Assembly (NCBI GenBank): GCA_018968995.1
Contig: JAGWZD010000019.1
Coordinates: 1-15,758, forward strand
Origin: Bdellovibrionales bacterium
GTDB lineage: Bacteria > Bdellovibrionota > UBA1018
Direction: 5' to 3'
DNA: 15,758 bases
Shown here: positions 8,224 through 14,556 of the stretch, in pieces
Numbering within the stretch: position 1 is the first letter of the stretch
Layout of the letters: each line of letters opens with the position of its first letter
Notes under the pieces: generated by a model
Told to the model about the DNA's origin: nothing
Database searches by the model: none
Seen by the model: only the letters and a program-made list of their open reading frames with translations
Position numbers and translations under genes: made by a program

Positions 8224-10017
8224 CTAGTGTGCGCTAAAAAGAGAAAATTCCAATGGGAAATTCGAGCCTGCCGGCGATCGATCGGAGGTCTGTGCCGAAG
8301 CAACCGAAACCTTGGGATCATTTTTTGACGACTTTTTGGCAGCCTCTAGACGTTCATCAAAGATGTGCCGCGCATAAATCTGCAAGTACCAGTAATAATT
8401 CCGACTGATCAATGAAACGTATTCCCGTGTTTCACGAAACGGAATTAAATCTACAAAAAGTACAGGATCACTGACTTGGTAACGGCGCAACCAGTCATCT
8501 ACTCGCTCAGGGCCTGCGTTGTACGCGGCAAGTGCCAGATCGACTTTTCCGGAGAACCGGTTCAGAAGCTGCCTAAAAAATTTGACTCCGACTCGAACAT
8601 TGGTGCGCCCATCGAGGAGATCGCGCTTACTCACTCGATCGAGACGCTTTGCTGTAGCGGGCATCAGCTGCATTAACCCTAGCGCCCCAGCTGGAGAGCG
8701 GGCCGTTCGGATGAATCCGCTCTCTTGGCGAATCAGAGCCGCAATCAGATAAGGATCTAAACCACCGCCTGTAACACTGTAGAGCATGTGTCGATGCTCT
8801 TTGGTGAGAGGAAAGAATAACGAAAGCGTCTGCTTAGAAAGCACCGCGGGATGTGTTCTCATTAGTGAGCTCAGGGTTCGAAAAGCACCGATGGCATTGC
8901 CGTTTCTGACCTGTAATACGACCAAATAGAGACGTGCCTCTGGCTCTGCTTGATCCATCACATTTTCGAGGGCCTCAAAAAACGTTCTCGTATACTCGAG
9001 GGAACCTCGGTCCTGAAGAACCTCGATCGCTCGAATTCGATCATTCCACTGCGAGCCCAAAGCTGGACTCTCAAACTTAACCACAGGTTCTGGAAGATGA
9101 AGATTCTGTGCTGAATTAAATGCCTTTTTTCCGCTCAAAAGAAGTGAATGATAGTGAATTGGGAATTCGCGAACCAGCTTCGCTTTAGTTTGCTCAAATG
9201 CCAGCTGATCGCCTCTTGCCCGAGCAGCTCGGGCCTTCCAGTACATGGAACGAGAGTAATAATCGGTCTTACTATCCTGGGTTAGTTGGTCTAACCACCG
9301 CTCAGCCTTCGACCATTCTCCCTGAGAAATCAAAAAAAGCGAAAGCCGATATTTCGCCAAAGTGGTACCAGCCGAGTCGATCTTACAGGAAGCTGCGTGT
9401 TCATAAAGTTTGGTCACTAGAGTCTGCGCAACAGGTTCCGGCAGAAATTCTTCAGTTTTTTGGGCTAAACGAAAGCTCAACGGCATTGCGTCGCAGAAGG
9501 ACTGCTCTAAAACAGCATCGCTGATTTTAGAGAGAGATGATAAGTCTGATACTTTTTTTAAGGCCTGAAAGATCGAACTTTCAGAACTGCTCTTGAGACT
9601 GCCGAACTTGCCTTCTATTAAGGCCGAATAGGCTTGATCGATTTCAATGCGAGAGGCTTTACCTTTAGGCGTTGGTATCCCCTGTAACTCTGTTTCTTGC
9701 GAGGACCGACTGATCAGCTCGGGGCAAAAAACCGACCGATCGCTACTGTTCGCACACGAGTCCAGCCACTTCTTTCGCTGACTTTCAGACAGGCGATTTC
9801 TTCGAAAGGATTCAAATTCTTTTGCCTGAAGCGTCAGCCTATTTCGGGCTTTGAAGTCTAAAACCTGAAGGCTACTCAGGCGCCCATTCACTACTGCGCT
9901 CAGTAACGGATCTTCAGATAATTTTGGATTTGCAGTAGCCCTCCCGAACGCCTCCCCGGCAATGGCTAACGCTGCCAACGCCGCAGCCGCTGACACCATC
10001 CAAATTGAAGATTTCAT
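8224..10017 (-). CDS. Soluble lytic murein transglycosylase, Slt70-like
   Basis: 597 aa from the ATG at 10017. It cleaves the MurNAc-GlcNAc bond of peptidoglycan in the periplasm, forming 1,6-anhydro ends. Residues 1-25 look like a signal peptide (MKSSIWMV, an alanine-rich core, then GEAFG). About 100-410 is an alpha-helical repeat superhelix like the Slt70 U-domain. The C-terminal SLT domain (about 415-560) holds the catalytic glutamate in RQESGF (E432), GLMQLMPATA (447-456) and AYNAGP (498-503). A short tail of about 40 residues, rich in S and K, follows. The start at 10017 has AAGGA 7 nt upstream; an ATG at 10032 is an alternative, and the upstream TTG at 10071 would bury the signal peptide. 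It is the first gene of the cluster leading to the acyl-CoA ligase. Confidence 0.9.
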   Translation of the reverse strand: MKSSIWMVSAAAALAALAIAGEAFGRATANPKLSEDPLLSAVVNGRLSSLQVLDFKARNRLTLQAKEFESFRRNRLSESQRKKWLDSCANSSDRSVFCPELISRSSQETELQGIPTPKGKASRIEIDQAYSALIEGKFGSLKSSSESSIFQALKKVSDLSSLSKISDAVLEQSFCDAMPLSFRLAQKTEEFLPEPVAQTLVTKLYEHAASCKIDSAGTTLAKYRLSLFLISQGEWSKAERWLDQLTQDSKTDYYSRSMYWKARAARARGDQLAFEQTKAKLVREFPIHYHSLLLSGKKAFNSAQNLHLPEPVVKFESPALGSQWNDRIRAIEVLQDRGSLEYTRTFFEALENVMDQAEPEARLYLVVLQVRNGNAIGAFRTLSSLMRTHPAVLSKQTLSLFFPLTKEHRHMLYSVTGGGLDPYLIAALIRQESGFIRTARSPAGALGLMQLMPATAKRLDRVSKRDLLDGRTNVRVGVKFFRQLLNRFSGKVDLALAAYNAGPERVDDWLRRYQVSDPVLFVDLIPFRETREYVSLISRNYYWYLQIYARHIFDERLEAAKKSSKNDPKVSVASAQTSDRSPAGSNFPLEFSLFSAH

Positions 10018-10051
10018 CCGTGAATCCTTCATCCTCAGTCCCTGGCAAAAG

Positions 10052-10078
10052 GGTATAGAAAGGACGCTCAAGCCTCAA
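10052..10078 (-). promoter_or_regulatory. Weak candidate promoter for the transglycosylase cluster
   Basis: On the minus strand, TTGAGG (10073-10078) and TATACC (10052-10057) are 15 nt apart, a short spacer. Transcription from here would begin about 10045, just ahead of the preferred ATG codons at 10032 and 10017. It would exclude the upstream TTG start at 10071. Pattern match only. Confidence 0.25.
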
Positions 10079-10206
10079 TCTGGAACTGAGAGCTAATGGC
10101 GACGAATCCTTGACGCTAACCGACAAGTTGGACTTGGCAAGCCTGGGTCCGTGATGTTAGCCAACCTTCTCCACAGGTTTACTGAAAGTCAGAAAGGACA
10201 AGACCC

Positions 10207-10353
10207 ATGGCTAAGAGACTCAGCAACAAGCACCGCAAACGCCGCCACGACCAAGCAACCGCATACGCTAAAGGCGAGGCTCCCAAGGGCCATAAGGTTG
10301 CCGTCGAGCGCAGCAAGCGCGCTCTGAAGAAAAAAGCCTACCGAATGGCTTGA
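10207..10353 (+). CDS. Small, strongly basic 48-aa protein, family unknown
   Basis: The frame runs ATG 10207 to TGA 10351-10353. AAAGGA lies 8 nt before the ATG, a good ribosome site. Of 48 residues, 10 are K, 7 are R and 3 are H, against only three acidic residues. The protein begins MAKRLSNKHRKRRHD and ends ALKKKAYRMA. There is no cysteine, signal peptide or membrane segment. Size and charge resemble small ribosomal or nucleic-acid-binding proteins, but I recognise no family and the sequence does not fit bL34 or bTHX. It stands alone between the divergent transglycosylase cluster and the convergent grxD gene, 8 nt from the grxD stop. The strong ribosome site and purposeful composition support a real gene. 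RNA, ribosome or DNA binding is an inference from charge alone. Confidence 0.7.
   Translation: MAKRLSNKHRKRRHDQATAYAKGEAPKGHKVAVERSKRALKKKAYRMA
10330..10351 (-). terminator. Candidate terminator of the bolA-grxD unit inside the small basic gene
   Basis: Reading the minus strand, AAGCC (10347-10351) and GGCTT (10334-10338) can pair across an 8-nt loop. The run of T continues to 10330. This is the layout of an intrinsic terminator, 11 nt past the grxD stop and within the last codons of the opposing 48-aa gene. The 5-bp stem is short, so efficiency is uncertain. Confidence 0.4.
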
Positions 10354-10361
10354 GCCTTCGC

Positions 10362-10688
10362 TTAGGCCTTCACTGCCTCTTGCACGAGAGGCTGAAGCTC
10401 TCCGCGCTCAAACATTTCAGTCACGATGTCACAGCCACCCACGAACTTTCCTCCGATAAAAATCTGAGGAACCGTGGGCCACTGGCTATAGTCTTCTAGC
10501 GCGTCCCACATGGGATCGTCCGAAAGCACATCGAAACCAGCTAGTTTGTTGGCCCCTGCTGCTTTGAGCACTTGTACGGCTTTGGCAGAAAAACCACACA
10601 TCGGAAAATCGGGGGTCCCCTTCATGAAGATCATGACAGGATTGGACTGAACCAGCTTATCGATCTCATTTCTTAGTGGATGAGCCAT
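10362..10688 (-). CDS. grxD: Monothiol glutaredoxin, Grx4/GrxD type (CGFS)
   Basis: 108 aa, the usual length for single-domain CGFS glutaredoxins. The active site CGFS is at 31-34, with K23 upstream, the cis-proline motif TVP (72-74) and GG-C-D (84-87), which bind glutathione. Such proteins bridge a 2Fe-2S cluster as a homodimer or with BolA, and deliver or sense Fe-S clusters rather than reduce disulfides. The gene starts 18 nt after the bolA-like stop, with GAGGAG 9 nt before the ATG, so the two are surely one operon. The pair matches the well-known physical partnership. A candidate terminator lies just past the stop, inside the convergent small gene. Confidence 0.95.
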   Translation of the reverse strand: MAHPLRNEIDKLVQSNPVMIFMKGTPDFPMCGFSAKAVQVLKAAGANKLAGFDVLSDDPMWDALEDYSQWPTVPQIFIGGKFVGGCDIVTEMFERGELQPLVQEAVKA

Positions 10689-10706
10689 GATTTGAATCTC
10701 CTCGGG

Positions 10707-10958
10707 TTAGTTTCTGGGCGCCTGGGAGGGCGCGTAGGTTTTAATCGTTAGGGCGTGAACAACTCCCGAGTCAATTTCGGCCTGCATGTGCTTCATCACC
10801 ATGCGGTGCTGCTCGATCATCATCTTCCCCTCAAAAGCTGGTGAGATGATGACTGCCTGCCAGTGATCCTGGGTTCCCGTTAGGTCAGTAACTTGAGCCC
10901 GTGTGCCAGGAGCAATACTCTCCAAGCGACCCTTCAGCTGTTCGGAAGTCAATGTCAT
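10707..10958 (-). CDS. BolA family protein, IbaG/YrbA-like
   Basis: 83 aa, typical of BolA proteins. The fold pattern is visible: an N-terminal helix, strands around VTDLTG and DHWQAVIIS (31-39), a helix with EQHRMVMKHM (49-58), and the signature VHALTIKTY (67-75) with the conserved H68. The DHW segment resembles the GSHF of E. coli IbaG more than BolA proper. BolA proteins bind the glutaredoxin-held 2Fe-2S cluster, and grxD follows 18 nt downstream. No strong ribosome site precedes the ATG at 10958. The start lies about 90 nt from the divergent lon start, so the promoters must overlap or interleave. Confidence 0.92.
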   Translation of the reverse strand: MTLTSEQLKGRLESIAPGTRAQVTDLTGTQDHWQAVIISPAFEGKMMIEQHRMVMKHMQAEIDSGVVHALTIKTYAPSQAPRN

Positions 10959-10986
10959 GCGGGTCGTCTAACATGCCTTCCACAAG

Positions 10987-11026
10987 AGAGCAATTTGACC
11001 CCTGCGGCGGGCTTGAAGATTGCTCT
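10987..11026. repeat. Perfect 8-nt inverted repeat between bolA-like gene and lon
   Basis: AGAGCAAT (10987-10994) and ATTGCTCT (11019-11026) are exact inverse complements, 24 nt apart, inside the divergent control region. A TTGACC hexamer (10994-10999) lies between the arms. It could be an operator read by both promoters or a hairpin in the lon leader. Chance occurrence is also possible. Confidence 0.35.
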
Positions 11027-11047
11027 TCACTCTGTCGAATGAGGCTC

Positions 11048-13468
11048 ATGGCATCCTGGACAAATAATGACCCGCCCGGCGAATCCCGGCAGACTCCCCC
11101 ACCCACAGGCGGCACCGAGGCGATACCTTCGGAACTGCCAGTGCTTCCCATAAGAAACGCCGTTCTTTTTCCAGGCATTTCAATGCCGCTCGTGGTGGGA
11201 CGCACCCGCAGCATCATGGCTGTTGAGGAGAGCGAGCGACGTCAGCAGCTTCTTCTCATCGTGGCCCAAAAAACCATCACCACAGGCGATCCAGAGCCTG
11301 AGGATCTCTACCGAACCGGAACTCTCTGTAAACTCGAGAGCTCCACGGCCAGTGAATCCGGTGGGCGCCAGATCGTCGTCACTGGAATCGCTCGTTACCG
11401 AGTCTTGGACTACTCTCGCGCGCTCGATGGGTCACTTCGCGCGCGAGGAGAATGGGTTGCCGACCATTTTGGCCCCGACCTCAAGAGACAAGAAGCGCTC
11501 TTTCAATCGCTAAAATCCTTGTCTGAAGAAATTCTAGAGCTGATGCCCGGAGCGACTGAAGCTGTGGTGCGACTAGTGGACCGAATCGACGATCCGACCT
11601 ACCTCACTCACGTCGCTGCAGCCTATTTGAATCTGAGCCTCTCTCAAAAACAGGAGCTTTTAGAAAATCCTGACCTCGTGGCTCGCATGGAGCGACTGAT
11701 CGAGTTCATGAGCAAGGAGCGAGACGTTCTCGGAATTCAGCGCGAGATTCGAGACAAAATGAGCGAACGCCTGAATAAAGCCCAGCGAGAGGCTCTGCTC
11801 CGGGAACAGCTCCGAACGATTCGCAGTGAGCTTGGTGAAGAAAACGGAGAGGAAGTCAGCGATGAGATCGCTGATAAGATCAAAAAGGCGCGCCTTCCAG
11901 AAGAGCCTGCCAAACAAGCCGAAGAAGAGCTTCGTCGCCTTCGGCAGCTTCCCCCAGCATCTGCGGAATATCACGTGGTACGCACCTACTTGGAATGGCT
12001 AGCGGCCATGCCATGGAACACCACAACTGCAGACAATCTCGATCTCGAGCGGGCGAGAAAAGTTCTCGATGAGGATCACGCAGGGCTTGAGAGTGTCAAA
12101 AAACGAATCCTTCAATTCCTAGCGGTGGCTCGACTGAAGAACGACCTGAGCGGCCCGATTCTATGTCTCGTAGGACCTCCAGGCGTAGGAAAAACCTCAC
12201 TCGGTCAATCGATCGCCCGAACCATTGGAAGAAAATTCATTAGAACCTCTCTCGGAGGCGTTCGAGACGAAGCCGAGATTCGTGGGCATCGCAGAACCTA
12301 TGTTGGCGCTATGCCTGGACGGATCGCTCAGAGCATTAAAAGAGCAGGCAGCAAAAATCCGCTTCTCATGCTCGATGAAATCGATAAACTGCGCGCCGAC
12401 TTTCAGGGCGATCCATCAGCCGCTCTGCTGGAGGTGCTGGATCCAGAGCAGAATAAAACCTTCGTCGACCATTACTTAGACGTTCCTTTTGATCTATCTC
12501 AGGTGTTCTTTGTCTGTACCGCCAACATCATCGATACCATTCCTGCACCGCTGCGAGACCGAATGGAAATCATTGAGGTCAACGGATACACCAATGCCGA
12601 GAAGCTCTCGATCGCTAAGCAGCACCTTTTCAGAAAACAACTCGACGCTCATGGCCTCAAGCCTGAGCAGGTGACGATTCCAGATGAAACCTGGAGCGCT
12701 CTGATCACCGAATACACCCGTGAAGCGGGCGTGCGAGATCTGCAGCGGAAAATCGCATCACTACTTCGGGCCTGCGCTGAACGCTGGGTTCGAGAGCAAC
12801 CCACTGAAGCTCTCCGGATTCAACCTGCAGACCTGCGGTCTCTTCTGGGGCCACAGAAGTTTTTTCCGGAAATCGCCGCGCGTTCGATGCGTCCTGGTGT
12901 AGCTACTGGACTTGCCTGGACACCTCATGGAGGAGACATCCTATTCATCGAATCAACCCAGATGCCCGGGAAGGGAAACCTCGTACTCACGGGACAGCTG
13001 GGCGATGTGATGAAGGAGTCTGCGCAGATTGCGTTAAGCCTCGCTCGCTCTAATGTCATCCCAATATCCTACGAATTCGCGCAGCACGACATTCACATCC
13101 ACATTCCAGCTGGCGGAATACCCAAGGATGGGCCTTCGGCAGGGGTAACGCTAGTAACCTCTCTCGCTTCGCTCATTCGCAATCAGCCTGTAGACCCCGA
13201 ACTTGGAATGACTGGCGAGATCACACTTCGTGGATTGGTACTTCCTGTTGGGGGAATCAAAGAAAAGATTCTTGCTGCTCACCGTGCCGGATTGAAAAGA
13301 ATTCTTTTACCTCGGAAAAACGAGCAGGACTTATCCGATATTCCACCTGAAATTCTCGCGGGACTTAAAATCGAACTGATCGATAATGTTGAGCAGGTTA
13401 TCGAGAAATCCCTACTCTCTTCAGCACCTCCGGCTGTTATTGGTAAGCCCGCTCCCGAGGTGGCTTAA
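11048..13468 (+). CDS. lon: ATP-dependent Lon protease (LonA)
   Basis: 806 aa from the ATG at 11048. Lon degrades damaged and regulatory proteins in the cytosol as a hexamer. The N-terminal substrate-binding domain begins at [15 protein letters not shown] (about 29-43), followed by a coiled-coil region near 240-300. The AAA+ module has Walker A GPPGVGKT (376-383) and Walker B LLMLDEID (439-446). The protease domain has the catalytic serine in PKDGPSAG (S697) and lysine in GGIKEK (K740), 43 residues apart as in E. coli Lon. The frame is open upstream to 10901, which would overlap the bolA-like gene; 10973 and 11039 are other starts. The chosen ATG has GAGG only 3 nt away, so the start is moderately sure. 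The DUF2267-like gene follows with no gap. Confidence 0.95.
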   Translation: MASWTNNDPPGESRQTPPPTGGTEAIPSELPVLPIRNAVLFPGISMPLVVGRTRSIMAVEESERRQQLLLIVAQKTITTGDPEPEDLYRTGTLCKLESSTASESGGRQIVVTGIARYRVLDYSRALDGSLRARGEWVADHFGPDLKRQEALFQSLKSLSEEILELMPGATEAVVRLVDRIDDPTYLTHVAAAYLNLSLSQKQELLENPDLVARMERLIEFMSKERDVLGIQREIRDKMSERLNKAQREALLREQLRTIRSELGEENGEEVSDEIADKIKKARLPEEPAKQAEEELRRLRQLPPASAEYHVVRTYLEWLAAMPWNTTTADNLDLERARKVLDEDHAGLESVKKRILQFLAVARLKNDLSGPILCLVGPPGVGKTSLGQSIARTIGRKFIRTSLGGVRDEAEIRGHRRTYVGAMPGRIAQSIKRAGSKNPLLMLDEIDKLRADFQGDPSAALLEVLDPEQNKTFVDHYLDVPFDLSQVFFVCTANIIDTIPAPLRDRMEIIEVNGYTNAEKLSIAKQHLFRKQLDAHGLKPEQVTIPDETWSALITEYTREAGVRDLQRKIASLLRACAERWVREQPTEALRIQPADLRSLLGPQKFFPEIAARSMRPGVATGLAWTPHGGDILFIESTQMPGKGNLVLTGQLGDVMKESAQIALSLARSNVIPISYEFAQHDIHIHIPAGGIPKDGPSAGVTLVTSLASLIRNQPVDPELGMTGEITLRGLVLPVGGIKEKILAAHRAGLKRILLPRKNEQDLSDIPPEILAGLKIELIDNVEQVIEKSLLSSAPPAVIGKPAPEVA

Positions 13469-13900
13469 ATGCCTGAGCTCACGTTAGTCGGTTCCCCCAC
13501 TTGGCTGACTCTGGCCGAAGCGGAAATCGAACGCTCCGATCGCCTCTGCCCAGGTTGTGCGCGAGCAACAGCCCTGCGATTGGGCAAGCTCCTTCTTCAA
13601 AGGCTGGGACCCCCACTCGCCGATGAGCTTCTTCAGATGATGCCCGAGGCTCAGAGAGTACTTGTGGCGAGCGAGGGGGCGGGAGACCGGAGTATTGGAC
13701 TCCCGGATTTTATTTCGCACGCAGGGTTTGTCCTTGGGTTGCACGAAGCTGAGATTCTGGAGGCCACTAGGGAAGCGCGCCTCAGACGGATCGCGCTGGC
13801 GTTTCTCCATGGTGCGGTCAATGCGCTCCCTGAGGCGCTTGGGTACCGAGTAGAAGCGGCTCTTCCCGCAGAGATCCGGTATGCCGCTGAGGCAGCCTAA
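13469..13900 (+). CDS. DUF2267-like protein coupled to lon
   Basis: 143 aa. Its ATG directly follows the lon TAA, and GAGG inside the last lon codons serves as ribosome site, so the two are probably translated together. The body is all-helical with two similar halves: LRLGKLLLQRLGPPLADEL then P-E (about 37-60), and a second half beginning PDFISHAGFVLGL (79-91) and ending ALPAEIRYAAEA. This layout recalls DUF2267, where two helical repeats each end in a QLP/ALP turn, but the match is from memory and moderate. A CPGC pair (27-30) near the N-terminus is unusual for that family and could be redox-active or bind metal. No signal peptide. The stop overlaps the nth stop by a few bases, tail to tail. 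Function unknown; an adaptor or substrate for Lon is only a guess from position. Confidence 0.6.
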   Translation: MPELTLVGSPTWLTLAEAEIERSDRLCPGCARATALRLGKLLLQRLGPPLADELLQMMPEAQRVLVASEGAGDRSIGLPDFISHAGFVLGLHEAEILEATREARLRRIALAFLHGAVNALPEALGYRVEAALPAEIRYAAEAA

Positions 13901-14556
13901 GTCTTCGGCACTCCAACTTTTGGACAAAGCTCTTTGAGCACACAAGATCCACAATCAGGCTTTCGCGCCTGACAAACGGCCCGACCATGATCAATCAGCA
14001 GATGATTCGAAATGGTCCAGTCTGCTGATTCGGTAATTTCCATCATCTCAAATTCAACCTTCACGGGATCGTGATGACGAGTGAATCCTAGTCTGCGTGA
14101 GAGCCTTCCCACATGGGTATCCACCACAATCGCTGGAAGGCCAAAGATCGTTCCGCGGATGACATTGGCCGTCTTTCGACCCACTCCGCGCAAGGCCGTC
14201 AATGCCTCCAGATCACTGGGCACCTGTCCCTCATGACGTTCCATCAAAAGCCCAGCGGTAGTCTTCAGCGAGATGGCTTTATTTTTATAAAATCCTGTCG
14301 ATTGAATCAGCTTCTCGAGTTCTGAAAGACTAGCTTGAGACATACTCTTGGCGTCGGGAAAACGATGAAAAAGTTTTGGAGTGACCAGATTGACCCGCTC
14401 GTCGGTACACTGCGCAGATAGAATGGTCGCCACCAAGAGCTCAAAGGCGTTGCGGTGATGAAGCGCACAGTGAGCATCAGGATACTCGAGCTTCAGTAGA
14501 CGAATCACCTCACGCATCCGCTCGCGACGAGCCGAAACTACTTTCTTTTGAGCCAT
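13897..14556 (-). CDS. nth: Endonuclease III, DNA glycosylase/AP lyase
   Basis: 219 aa from the ATG at 14556, close to the 211 aa of E. coli Nth. It removes oxidised pyrimidines and nicks the abasic site by beta-elimination. The helix-hairpin-helix LRGVGRKTANV carries the catalytic lysine (K128), and VDTHV carries the catalytic aspartate (D146). A C-terminal 4Fe-4S loop is complete: C195-x6-C202-x2-C205-x5-C211. The frame can be read back to 14628, but that extension lies wholly inside the upstream gene and has no family counterpart. The chosen ATG overlaps the PHP gene's last 19 nt, with GGAG 2 nt and GAGAG about 9 nt upstream. Co-translation with the PHP protein is likely. The stop overlaps the convergent DUF2267-like gene at 13897-13900. 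Confidence 0.95.
   Translation of the reverse strand: MAQKKVVSARRERMREVIRLLKLEYPDAHCALHHRNAFELLVATILSAQCTDERVNLVTPKLFHRFPDAKSMSQASLSELEKLIQSTGFYKNKAISLKTTAGLLMERHEGQVPSDLEALTALRGVGRKTANVIRGTIFGLPAIVVDTHVGRLSRRLGFTRHHDPVKVEFEMMEITESADWTISNHLLIDHGRAVCQARKPDCGSCVLKELCPKVGVPKT

Noticed and set aside
8204..8224. GTG start at 8224 for the acyl-CoA ligase
   Set aside because: The ATG at 8203 has AAGGAG about 6 nt upstream; the GTG start would place that ribosome site inside the coding sequence.
10901..11047. Longer Lon N-terminus starting at 10901
   Set aside because: It would overlap the bolA-like coding region. The extra 49 residues have no Lon family counterpart, and the conserved N-terminal domain begins about 29 residues after the ATG at 11048.
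10885..11217. Minus-strand open frame of 110 codons across the bolA-lon gap and lon start
   Set aside because: It is antisense to the lon N-terminus and overlaps the bolA-like gene start. It has no recognisable domain or ribosome site. The lon frame here is clearly the real one.
13484..13954. Minus-strand frame of 156 codons opposite the DUF2267-like gene
   Set aside because: It overlaps the nth 3' end in another frame and has no ribosome site. The plus-strand frame is better supported by its coupling to lon.
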